Assembly: GCA_002448235.1 (NCBI GenBank)
Contig: DIXF01000015.1
Span: 1-64,000 of the forward strand
Direction of reading: 5' to 3'
DNA length: 64,000 bases
DNA from: Syntrophaceae bacterium UBA6087
GTDB lineage: Bacteria > Desulfobacterota > Desulfomonilia > UBA1062
In this document: positions 44,005 through 51,782 of the stretch, piece by piece
Layout: the number at the start of each line of letters is the position of its first letter
How positions within the stretch are numbered: position 1 is the first letter of the stretch
Notes under the pieces: generated by a model
Database searches by the model: none
The model's input: the letters and a program-made list of their open reading frames with translations, nothing else
What the model was told of the DNA's origin: nothing
Position numbers and translations under genes: made by a program

Positions 44005-44715
44005 TCATCGCGGTAAACCGGGCTTAAGATACCCCTTCTTCATGATATCCTTTGCTTTCTTTCCGCAATTGAAGAGGAGATCGTAGATCGAGAGGTTGGG
44101 GATAAAATCACCCCAGAGCTGGGGATAGACGAGAACCGGAGGGTTTATGAAGGAAACGGTTATCCCTGCCTCATGAAACAGGCCTTCATCCAGGTATTTG
44201 CGTGCCGAAGAAAAGGCCAGGAACCGGTCTGCCCCGAGGTCGCGGCAGATCGCGACAAGAAGGCGGGTGCCGGAATCATGGATGCCCAGTTCGGAAAGGA
44301 GTACTACCCGGGCCGGCATATCGAGATAACCCGCGACATGGGTGATCATGTCTCTATCGATACCTGTAATCTTCCCGCTGCTGTCTGAGAATGCCTGTTG
44401 AAACGGGGGGAGATGGTCTTCGAGGTATGGCGCACGAGCATATGAGCTCCGGATGCTCTCCATGTGCTTTCTCTTCCAGTCCCCCTCGTTGCAAACCAGC
44501 ACCTCGTTTATCTTCTGAAGGCCTCTGCCCTTCTTCCACACAGGCACAGCGATCCAGAAAACACCGGAATCGTTCTTGAACCGGTTGCGGGCGATCCAGG
44601 AGCCGCCCCTGGGAAACTGGACGGAATCGAGGAGAACAAAGACATCGGACAGCATGACCTTTGCAAAATACCCGGGATACGGGCAAAAATAGGGCTGATG
44701 CGCGCTTATCACCAT
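44005..44715 (-). CDS. WbqC-like family protein
   Basis: With a start at 44715 the protein has 236 residues and begins MVISAHQPYFCPYPGYFAKV, the WbqC-family signature (a HQPxYxPxxGYF pattern). Further family motifs are VFVLLDSVQFPRGGSWIARN, FWIAVPVWKKGRGLQKINEV, and near the C-terminus NLSIYDLLFNCGKKAKDIM. WbqC-like genes are often found in O-antigen or surface polysaccharide clusters, but no such cluster is visible here. No ribosome binding site is obvious. It lies 40 bases downstream of the FmdB zinc-ribbon gene on the same strand. Confidence 0.85.
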   Translation of the reverse strand: MVISAHQPYFCPYPGYFAKVMLSDVFVLLDSVQFPRGGSWIARNRFKNDSGVFWIAVPVWKKGRGLQKINEVLVCNEGDWKRKHMESIRSSYARAPYLEDHLPPFQQAFSDSSGKITGIDRDMITHVAGYLDMPARVVLLSELGIHDSGTRLLVAICRDLGADRFLAFSSARKYLDEGLFHEAGITVSFINPPVLVYPQLWGDFIPNLSIYDLLFNCGKKAKDIMKKGYLKPGLPR

Positions 44716-44754
44716 ATGGGCGGAATAATAAGCGCTTGCGGGCAAAAAACAATT

Positions 44755-45252
44755 CTAGAGATCGTAGAGGGTCGTATCCACCTGCGGCTTCGGCTTCTTC
44801 GCGGCTGAGGCCGACTTCTGCTCGAAGAGGAATGGGTCCTCGCCCTCCAGCAGATCGCCCATCTCCTGCTCGATCCTGTCCGGGTCTTCGCCCCGCTCCA
44901 TGCGGCTCAATGCCTCCTCCATGCCGGAGCCCATCTTCAAGCCGGTTGCCTCGGAGAGCTTTCGCATGAGACGGGCCGCCTGCCGCGGGTCGTCATCATT
45001 GATCTTGTCCGCCTCGGAGGCCAGCATGGCAAAAGCCTTCTCCATCTTCGATTCGTCGATGGGCGGCATGCCGTCTTCTCCGCCCTCTTCGCCTTTATTT
45101 TTCCCGGTAATGGCGGCAAACAGAGAAACCTTGCGCTTCAAAGCCGCATCCTTGCACTTCGGGCAGTTCGGGACCTTCTCGGTATTCACCGACTTGGAGA
45201 AAAAGTTATAGATCGTATTGCAGTTCCGGCAATAAAATTCATAGATCGGCAT
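44755..45252 (-). CDS. FmdB-family zinc-ribbon protein with long acidic tail
   Basis: The start at 45252 has GAGG 7 bases upstream, giving 165 residues. The N-terminal MPIYEFYCRNCNTIYNFFSK and VPNCPKCKDAALKRKV form the CxxC...CxxC zinc ribbon of the FmdB family. The remaining 120 residues are highly charged and helical (INDDDPRQAARLMRKLSEAT, EEALSRMERGEDPDRIEQEM). FmdB-like proteins are putative regulators of amidase or methylamide genes; that role is unproven here. It may share a transcript with the WbqC-like gene. Confidence 0.85.
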   Translation of the reverse strand: MPIYEFYCRNCNTIYNFFSKSVNTEKVPNCPKCKDAALKRKVSLFAAITGKNKGEEGGEDGMPPIDESKMEKAFAMLASEADKINDDDPRQAARLMRKLSEATGLKMGSGMEEALSRMERGEDPDRIEQEMGDLLEGEDPFLFEQKSASAAKKPKPQVDTTLYDL

Positions 45253-45330
45253 GACACATCCTCTTTTACGCTTTCTGGGCATATATATGGTCAAAACGGC
45301 ACACGAAATCAAGAGGGTATTTCATGAGGA

Positions 45331-45371
45331 AAAAGATCGCGGTACGATGGCGATCAGCCGATCGCGATCTT
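45331..45371 (-). terminator. Terminator of the AOR/SCP2/ADH operon
   Basis: Arms AAGATCGCG (45333-45341) and CGCGATCTT (45363-45371) pair around a loop that itself contains a small GATC..GATC hairpin. On the minus strand the stem runs into TTTTTCC. It lies about 60 bases beyond the last gene of the operon (stop at 45433). Confidence 0.6.
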
Positions 45372-45432
45372 CGGTTTGACGAACTGTACAGCCGCTCTTA
45401 AGTGAAGTGCATGCCCGAACTGCACCAGGGAC

Positions 45433-45861
45433 CTACATGACCGACATGATCTTGGTCAGCTTGGTGAGTTTGACGGGGTGGGAGAGCATGCCCTCCACCT
45501 TGAGCTCACCGCTCAAGAGCTGCTTCAGCACGGTCATGCCGGCCTCATCGAAATAGTAGGGGAGCCCGAATTTGATGCTGATGGAGTTAAGCCCGATGAT
45601 CTTGTCCGAATCGGTCCTGATGATGAGATCGGGCTTTCCCACGATGCCCTGCTCGATCGTGGCCCTGCCTCCCTTGAAAAGGATCGTCACCGTGGCATCG
45701 ATATCTTTGAGGTCTATTGCCACGATACTGTACAGGCTTTGAAACGTCTTGAGCTTGGCGGGGTTCTGCTTGAGGTTCGATTCAAGCAGTTCGCCCAGAA
45801 CATAGGAAAATGGGACTTCTCCTGCGTTATTCTCAACCATGTCGCACATAGCGTATTCCAT
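45433..45861 (-). CDS. SCP2 sterol-carrier-like lipid-binding domain protein
   Basis: The start at 45861 has AAGGAG 6 bases upstream (142 residues). The fold is recognised from the alternating beta strands and the C-terminal helix typical of SCP2: SIVAIDLKDIDATVTILFKG, GKPDLIIRTDSDKIIGLNSI, and LLSGELKVEGMLSHPVKLTK (the GELKVEG..... pattern). SCP2 domains bind fatty acyl-CoA, sterols or other hydrophobic ligands. It follows the Fe-alcohol dehydrogenase gene by 66 bases and is the last gene of the operon headed by AOR, which suggests that it presents hydrophobic substrate or product to these enzymes. Confidence 0.8.
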   Translation of the reverse strand: MEYAMCDMVENNAGEVPFSYVLGELLESNLKQNPAKLKTFQSLYSIVAIDLKDIDATVTILFKGGRATIEQGIVGKPDLIIRTDSDKIIGLNSISIKFGLPYYFDEAGMTVLKQLLSGELKVEGMLSHPVKLTKLTKIMSVM

Positions 45862-45927
45862 ATCGTACTCCTTGAAAAAACCGGCAGGGGCGGTCATGAG
45901 AGCCTTGTACCCCTGCCTTTGGGGTTA

Positions 45928-47097
45928 TTAAAACGTCTTCTGAAAGATGCCGAGCACCTCGGAAGCGTCCATAACGAGTCTCGGGTTGTTTACGATCGAC
46001 CCGTCCGAAAGGCTCATATCCGCAGCCTTTTCGATGTCCGCGAGCTTTACGCTGAACTCGGAAAGCTTCTGGGGATGAGCTATCTTCCGGGTAAATTCCC
46101 GTATGCCCCGGATTGCGGCCTTTGCAGCATCCATGTCGTCCATGCCCTTCTCGCGCATTCCGATCGCTTCAGCGACCATGGCATATCCGTCCGCCGAATC
46201 CTCAAGGTTGAACTCCATGCACTCGGCCAGGAGGATGCCGTTGGCGATGCCGTGCGGGACATGGGCTACCGCCCCGATGGAGTGGGCCATGGCATGCACG
46301 ATGCCGACCATGGCATTCCCGAATGCCCAGCCGGCGATAGTGGCCGCTATCTGGACCTGGCCCCGCGCATGGAGGTTCGAGCCGTCCTGCACGCAGACCG
46401 GGAGGTACCTGTACAGCAACCGTATTGCGTGGAGCGCCAGTGCGTCCGTTATGGGCTCACGCGGGATGGAATGGATGGCCTCCACCGCATGGGTCATGGC
46501 GTCCATGCCGGTGCTTGCCGTGAGAAGAGGCGGAAGCTTTTCCGTCATCTTGGGATCGAGAATCGCGAGCCTGGGGATATTGTTGTTTTCCACCAGAAGG
46601 CGCTTCTGCCCCATTTCCTTATCCATGATCACCGCTGCGTTCGTCACCTCGCTTCCGGTGCCCGCAGTGGTCGGGATCACGATATGAGGGATCTGGGGCC
46701 GGCTCAGGAGCTGCACGCCGTTATAATCCCGCAGCGTACCTCCCTCGGTGATAAGGATGCACATGCCCTTGGCGGTATCGATCACGCTTCCGCCGCCTAC
46801 GCTGATCACGATATCGGCGCCGCCCTTTCTGGCAAATTCTGCCGCGGCATTGACCACCTCGACGCCCGTATCCTGGGGAATGTCGCTGAAGACACCCGCA
46901 CACTTACTTCCCAGTGTTTTCACAACAGGGTCGACGAGCCCTGCCTTGATGATGCCCTTGTCGGTCACCACCACGGCTTTTGTGCCCCCGAGGGAGGCCA
47001 TCTCCATCTCGACGTCCCTGGCCGACCCTACCCCGAAGACGATCTTGGTCGGGCCGAAGTAATTGAACGATAAGTCCTGATCGTATCCCATACGCAT
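45928..47097 (-). CDS. Iron-containing (group III) alcohol dehydrogenase
   Basis: This 389-residue enzyme begins at an ATG that overlaps the upstream stop (TGATG at 47099-47095). Nucleotide binding is marked by GGGSVIDTAKGMCILITEGG and by PTTAGTGSEVTNAAVIMDKE. The metal site has Asp and His in TASTGMDAMTHAVEAIHSIP and the paired His in HAMAHSIGAVAHVPHGIANG. These interconvert primary alcohols and aldehydes with NAD(P)H. It is translationally coupled to an SCP2 protein and lies in an operon with AOR, so an aldehyde is the likely shared intermediate. Confidence 0.95.
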   Translation of the reverse strand: MRMGYDQDLSFNYFGPTKIVFGVGSARDVEMEMASLGGTKAVVVTDKGIIKAGLVDPVVKTLGSKCAGVFSDIPQDTGVEVVNAAAEFARKGGADIVISVGGGSVIDTAKGMCILITEGGTLRDYNGVQLLSRPQIPHIVIPTTAGTGSEVTNAAVIMDKEMGQKRLLVENNNIPRLAILDPKMTEKLPPLLTASTGMDAMTHAVEAIHSIPREPITDALALHAIRLLYRYLPVCVQDGSNLHARGQVQIAATIAGWAFGNAMVGIVHAMAHSIGAVAHVPHGIANGILLAECMEFNLEDSADGYAMVAEAIGMREKGMDDMDAAKAAIRGIREFTRKIAHPQKLSEFSVKLADIEKAADMSLSDGSIVNNPRLVMDASEVLGIFQKTF

Positions 47098-47528
47098 CAA
47101 CCCTGCTTCACTTCATCCGGCCACTCGGTATCCACCGTGCCCAGGATATCGATGACCTTGTTGACCGTCTTGATGTTTCTGACCACATAGGGAAGATCGC
47201 CCTTCATCTTGAGCTTGCCCTGGAGCAGCCCCTTGGTGGCATCGAGCTCCTTGAACGCAATCTGCTTCCAGCGCATGTAGTCTCCGGTCATGACAAACTT
47301 GGCGCTTTCGGCCTTTTCTTTGTTGCAGATGGCGAATTCGCCCACGTCGCCGTGCCAGTAATCCATGTAGACATACACAGGATCGGGCACATTCTTCGAA
47401 GGATCCGGGTTGCAGATCAGGGCCACGCTTCCTTCCCAGTTTTTTGCAATCCCCTTGTATTCCGGATCGGCCTGGATAGCAGCCTTATATGCATCCATCC
47501 ATTCCTGTGTCAGTGCGCGCTTACCCAT
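47097..47528 (-). CDS. SCP2 sterol-carrier-like lipid-binding domain protein
   Basis: This 143-residue protein has AGGAGG 6-7 bases before the ATG. It fits SCP2: an N-terminal helix, WEGSVALICNPDPSKNVPDP, then YVYMDYWHGDVGEFAICN, a strand-rich core KFVMTGDYMRWKQIAFKELD, and the C-terminal LLQGKLKMKGDLPYVVRNIK with its GKLKMKG pattern. It is distinct in sequence from the SCP2 protein at 45433. Its stop overlaps the alcohol dehydrogenase start, and it follows AOR by 24 bases. It probably carries a hydrophobic aldehyde, acid or CoA ester between the two oxidoreductases (inference). Confidence 0.82.
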   Translation of the reverse strand: MGKRALTQEWMDAYKAAIQADPEYKGIAKNWEGSVALICNPDPSKNVPDPVYVYMDYWHGDVGEFAICNKEKAESAKFVMTGDYMRWKQIAFKELDATKGLLQGKLKMKGDLPYVVRNIKTVNKVIDILGTVDTEWPDEVKQG

Positions 47529-47552
47529 ATCGTTACCTCCTGATTAATATTT

Positions 47553-49412
47553 TTATTGATAGAGCCTGTCGTTGAGCTCATGAAGACCGAGATCTACAAG
47601 CTTTTCCTGCCTGGGGAATCCCCGCTCGTCGAGCCCCCTGATGGCATAGTATTCGCTGATAAGCAGGTTCACGTCGGGTATGGAACCTGCCGCGCCGCCA
47701 TCTTCGAGGGCCGTCATGATCCGCTTGGGCAGGACATCGTCTTTCTTCGATACCCCGAGAAGGTTATTGAAACCGCGTTTGAGGGTCCAGTCGCGCATGC
47801 CCGACCGGAGCAGCTCATCAAACCCGAAACCGGACCCGGTGACGGCGTTGAAAGCGGCAAGAAGCGTCTCGGGCTTTATGGAATACGCCACGTAGTGGCA
47901 GATAGCCAGCGAGTTGGCCAGGATGCCGTAGTTCTCGGAATTGAAGACCAGGGCCGCCTTGCCCTCGCTGGTGGTCCCCTGGTAGTCGTCCTTCATGTCG
48001 AAGAGCTCCGGCCAGGAGGCCATCCCCTGCTCGGTTGCCAGGGTAAAGTGCTGGAGATGGCACGCGCCGCGATTGGACATCATGTAGGCCAGCCCCATGC
48101 CATGGAAGCCTCTGGGATCGTGCATGGGGGCTTCGAGACCCTTGACGTGCACCACTGCATCGATGGCGTCGCCGCCGATCTGTGTTGCAGCCTTCACCGC
48201 ACCTTCTGCCAGGATATCTCCGAACCCTTCCCTGAACGCGATCTTTTTTACGAGGGCGATCACTGCATCCATGTTTCCCCAGGTGAGCTCCAGGCCGTCG
48301 AGCTGTTCCTTCGTGACCCGGCCCTTTTCATAGAGCTCCATGGCAAGGGCAATGGCGGAGCCGCAGCTGATGGTGTCCATGCCGTAGCGGTTGCAGAGCT
48401 CGTTGGCCTTTATCACGGCCGAAAGGTCTCCGTTCATCAGCATGGTTCCGAACACGGCGCAGGTCTCGTATTCCGGGCCGGGGCCTTCATCGGACCGATA
48501 GGCTCCGTCGTCGACCTTTACCACCCTCTTGCAGGCGATGGGACAGTTGGCACAGGCATGCGCCTTGGTCAGATACTTTTCGCGCATGGTGGGGCCGCTC
48601 AGGTTGTTCGAGAGATCGTACGCACCGCCCGAGGTCCAGTTTTTCACCGGGACATCCCCGGTGACCATGCCGAGGTCCATATTCGCATCCGAGCCCATCA
48701 GATGAAGCCCTTCGGCAAGGGCCGATTCCTTGATCTCCTGCATGGCTGCCTTCTGGGCCGACTTGAACTTTTCCTCATCGAACTTCTCGACCTTGCCTGT
48801 GCCTCTTACCTGGATCGCCTTGAGGTTCTTGGATCCCATGACGGCACCGAGCCCTGCCCTGCCGCTGAAATGGCCCTTGTCATTGCCGATGGCGGCTATC
48901 CGTACGAGGTTTTCACCGGCCGGGCCGATGACCAGAACCTTTAATGATTTTTCCTTGCTCTTGAGGATATCGGTCGCCTCGTAGACGTCCTTGCCCCACA
49001 GGTGAGATGCATCGAGCAGCTCGGCATGAGAATCCCCCACCGAGAGGTAGACGGGCGAGTCCGCCTTGCCCTCGATAACGATCCCGTCATACCCGGCCCT
49101 CTTGAGATCGGGGCCGAAGGTGCCACCGCAGGCCGATTCCGCCCAGATGCCCGTCTGGGGTGATTTTGCACAGATGGAAAACCGGGACGTACCCGGGAAA
49201 CCGCTTCCCACCATGGGCCCTGCCATGATCATAAGCGGGTTTTCCGGAGAGAGGGGATCGACTGTCAGGGGATAGCGATCGAGAAAAATCTTTGCGGCAA
49301 GACAGCTCCCGCCGATATATTTCTTCAGATCTTCGGAACCGATTGTGAAGTCCCTGCATTCCTTTCGAGAAAGATTGACCAGTAAAAATTTCCCGGCATA
49401 TCCTCCGGCCAT
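47553..49412 (-). CDS. aor: Aldehyde:ferredoxin oxidoreductase (tungsten/molybdenum pterin)
   Basis: The start at 49412 has AAGGAGG 6 bases upstream, giving 619 residues as expected for AOR. N-terminal features are GGYAGKFLLVNLSRKE, KKYIGGSCLAAKIFLDRYPL and PLMIMAGPMVGSGFPGTSRF. The 4Fe-4S site is CANCPIACKRV (about 285-293) with a further Cys in SLAICHYVAYS (about 505). Pterin-binding stretches include MHDPRGFHGMGLAYMMSNRG. The enzyme oxidises aldehydes to acids with ferredoxin, or reduces acids in reverse. It heads an operon with two SCP2 proteins and an alcohol dehydrogenase. Confidence 0.95.
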   Translation of the reverse strand: MAGGYAGKFLLVNLSRKECRDFTIGSEDLKKYIGGSCLAAKIFLDRYPLTVDPLSPENPLMIMAGPMVGSGFPGTSRFSICAKSPQTGIWAESACGGTFGPDLKRAGYDGIVIEGKADSPVYLSVGDSHAELLDASHLWGKDVYEATDILKSKEKSLKVLVIGPAGENLVRIAAIGNDKGHFSGRAGLGAVMGSKNLKAIQVRGTGKVEKFDEEKFKSAQKAAMQEIKESALAEGLHLMGSDANMDLGMVTGDVPVKNWTSGGAYDLSNNLSGPTMREKYLTKAHACANCPIACKRVVKVDDGAYRSDEGPGPEYETCAVFGTMLMNGDLSAVIKANELCNRYGMDTISCGSAIALAMELYEKGRVTKEQLDGLELTWGNMDAVIALVKKIAFREGFGDILAEGAVKAATQIGGDAIDAVVHVKGLEAPMHDPRGFHGMGLAYMMSNRGACHLQHFTLATEQGMASWPELFDMKDDYQGTTSEGKAALVFNSENYGILANSLAICHYVAYSIKPETLLAAFNAVTGSGFGFDELLRSGMRDWTLKRGFNNLLGVSKKDDVLPKRIMTALEDGGAAGSIPDVNLLISEYYAIRGLDERGFPRQEKLVDLGLHELNDRLYQ

Positions 49413-49689
49413 TGACAACCTCCTTTTATACAGAACAATTCGATAGTAATGTAACGGGTACAGGGGGGTTCTTCAATCGAGAGGGAACTGAATCTTTTGT
49501 AACAGGCGTCTGCATATGCTTGTACGATAATATATTATATTTTTATAAACAGAATTCAAAGAACGAGGAAATTACAGGAAGGAAAGAACCCTCGCAGGCA
49601 TTTTTCATACTTAAGTAGGATGAGAAAACTACAGTCTTCCTGAATAATATATTTTTTAAGGATACCAGCGTAAAAGAGAGGAGATGCAG
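49413..49689. promoter_or_regulatory. Divergent promoter region between AOR operon and acyl-CoA dehydrogenase gene
   Basis: The region is AT-rich, with a perfect 12-bp palindrome ATAATATATTAT at 49527-49538 that offers -10-like sequence on both strands. I cannot assign boxes securely. The only other clear signals are the two ribosome binding sites at its ends (AAGGAGG for AOR, GAGGAG for the acyl-CoA dehydrogenase). Confidence 0.4.
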
Positions 49690-51552
49690 ATGGCCAACCT
49701 TATTTTGGATGAAAGAGACCAGAAATTCGTATTGTTCGAAATGCTCGGGGCTGAGAAGCTTTGCGATGCTCCCAAGTATGCAGAATTTTCTCAGGATATG
49801 TTCGAGATGATCTTAAGCGAAGCTCAGAAATTCGCTGTCGAAGAAGTGCTGCCAACCCTGGCGGAGTCGGACAAGGTCGGCTGCAAACTCATAGACGGCC
49901 AGGTCCATGTCCCGGAGTGTTTCCAGCGGACGTACAAGCTTTTCTGCGAGGCCGGCTGGAACTGCATGTCGTTCCCTCCCGAACATGGCGGTCAGGGGCT
50001 GCCCTTCCTCATAAGGGTGGCTGCGCACGAGTGGTTCACGCACAACTTTTCCTTCGTTTCCTACCCGGGCCTGGGCGAGGGGGCTGCGCATCTCATCGAA
50101 TCCTACGGCACCGCCGGACAGAAGGATAAATTCCTCCCCGACATGATGACCGGCAAATGGGGCGGCACCATGTGCCTGACCGAGCCCGGTGCCGGCACCG
50201 ACGTCGGCAACTTAAGCACCCGGGCGATCCGGCAGCCCGACGGCACGTTCCTCATCAAGGGCACAAAGATGTTCATCACCGGCGGCGACCACGACCTGGC
50301 CGAGAACATCATCCATCCCGTGCTCGCGCGCATTGAGGGCGATCCGGCCGGCACCAAGGGCATATCGATCTTCCTCGTGCCTAAGTTCCTCATCAACGAA
50401 GACGGCAGCCTCGGTGCCCGCAACGATTTCGAGATCGCCAAGATCGAGGAGAAGATGGGCATCCACGGCAGCGCCACCTGCGTCATCAACTTCGGCGACA
50501 ACGGCGCATGCAAAGCCGAGCTTCTGGGGCAGGAGCGCGAGGGCATGAAGATCATGTTCCAGATGATGAACGAGGCTCGTATCTCCACGGGACTGCAGGG
50601 CCTGTGCAGTGCGAGCATCGCGTATCTGCACGCGCTGCAGTATGCCAAGGAGCGGGTTCAGGGCGCATCGCTGATGAATTTCGGCAACGCGGAAGCCCCG
50701 CGCGTAAACATCATCGAGCACCCCGATGTGCGCCGCAACCTCTTGTGGATGAAAGCCAACGTCGACAGCCTGCGTGCCCTCATGTATTACGCGACCATCT
50801 GCGGCGACAGGGCAATGGCCGCCTCGGACGATGCCGAGCTGGATAAATGGATGGGCATTTTCGAGGTGCTCACGCCGATCTGCAAGGCCTACACGACGGA
50901 TATCGGGTTCAGAGTCACCGAGACAGCCATGCAGGTGTACGGCGGATACGGCTATTGCAGCGAATACCCCATAGAACAGTTCATGCGGGATGAGAAGATC
51001 GCCAGCATCTATGAAGGAACCAACGGTATCCAGTCCCTTGACCTCGTGGGGAGAAAGCTCGGCATGAAAAAAGGGACATACTTCATGCATATGCTGGGAG
51101 AAATGAACTCCACGGTTGCCAAGGCCAAGGGGAACCAGGCCGTCAAGGACCTTGCCGACGACGTCCAGGCAGGCATCACTGCCCTGACCGATATGAGCCT
51201 CTTCTTTGCATCCTGCGCCAAGGCCGGGAAGTTCCTCATTCCCGTTGGAAACGCGTATCCGTTCCTCATGATGATGGGCAAGATCATCTCTGCATGGATG
51301 CTGCTCTGGCAGGCCGACATCGCATCGTCCAAGCTGGCATCGCTGTGCTCGGAAAAAGGCGCGGATGCAGCCGATCAGGCCGCGTTGACGAACCTGGCAA
51401 AGGAGAGCAGAGAGATCGCCTTCTATGACGGCAAGGTCAAAGCCGCACGATACTTCATCAAAAACGTGCTTCCGGAGATCGAGGGAACGATCAGGGCGAT
51501 CAAGAGCGAAGACCTCTCCATCGTCCATATCTCGCAGGAGAGTTTTGCCTAG
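49690..51552 (+). CDS. Acyl-CoA dehydrogenase, long DmdC-like type
   Basis: The start is taken at ATG 49690 (620 residues), 6 bases after GAGGAG; the ATG at 49684 abuts that site. The length of about 600 and the order of motifs fit the DmdC-like branch with an extra C-terminal domain. MCLTEPGAGTDVGNLSTRAI binds flavin, TKMFITGGDHDLAENIIHPV is the core strand region, and VYGGYGYCSEYPIEQFMRDE leads to IASIYEGTNGIQSLDLVGRK, whose Glu (about residue 440) is the catalytic base. The enzyme introduces a 2,3 double bond into an acyl-CoA, passing electrons to ETF; the chain specificity is unknown. A strong terminator follows. Confidence 0.93.
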   Translation: MANLILDERDQKFVLFEMLGAEKLCDAPKYAEFSQDMFEMILSEAQKFAVEEVLPTLAESDKVGCKLIDGQVHVPECFQRTYKLFCEAGWNCMSFPPEHGGQGLPFLIRVAAHEWFTHNFSFVSYPGLGEGAAHLIESYGTAGQKDKFLPDMMTGKWGGTMCLTEPGAGTDVGNLSTRAIRQPDGTFLIKGTKMFITGGDHDLAENIIHPVLARIEGDPAGTKGISIFLVPKFLINEDGSLGARNDFEIAKIEEKMGIHGSATCVINFGDNGACKAELLGQEREGMKIMFQMMNEARISTGLQGLCSASIAYLHALQYAKERVQGASLMNFGNAEAPRVNIIEHPDVRRNLLWMKANVDSLRALMYYATICGDRAMAASDDAELDKWMGIFEVLTPICKAYTTDIGFRVTETAMQVYGGYGYCSEYPIEQFMRDEKIASIYEGTNGIQSLDLVGRKLGMKKGTYFMHMLGEMNSTVAKAKGNQAVKDLADDVQAGITALTDMSLFFASCAKAGKFLIPVGNAYPFLMMMGKIISAWMLLWQADIASSKLASLCSEKGADAADQAALTNLAKESREIAFYDGKVKAARYFIKNVLPEIEGTIRAIKSEDLSIVHISQESFA

Positions 51553-51595
51553 GCGTAAAAATTCAGCCCTGCAGGTAAACCGGTAAATACCCGGT

Positions 51596-51639
51596 AAAGG
51601 CTGCTCCTTCTCTCACCGGGAGAAGGGGCAGCCTTTTTT
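51596..51639 (+). terminator. Strong terminator after the DmdC-like gene
   Basis: A 17-bp stem (51596-51612 with 51620-51636, one G-U pair) with a 7-base loop runs into six T residues (51634-51639). It lies 43 bases after the stop and isolates the acyl-CoA dehydrogenase from the regulator gene downstream. Confidence 0.9.
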
Positions 51640-51782
51640 ATTTGCCTTATGAGGAAAACACTTCCCTTCAGTTCAAACCTTCTCCCTCGGTTTCTCCGGC
51701 GAATATCCACGCGTGTGTATAAATAAACAATGTTATATGATATATACTCGGGAAATATTTCCGCCCGGTGGAGTGTGGTTTT

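Noticed and set aside
45478..48944. Plus-strand frames of 531 and 462 codons opposite the SCP2/ADH and AOR genes
   Set aside because: The opposite strand encodes complete enzymes with motifs; these translations are His/Gly/Arg-rich and family-less.
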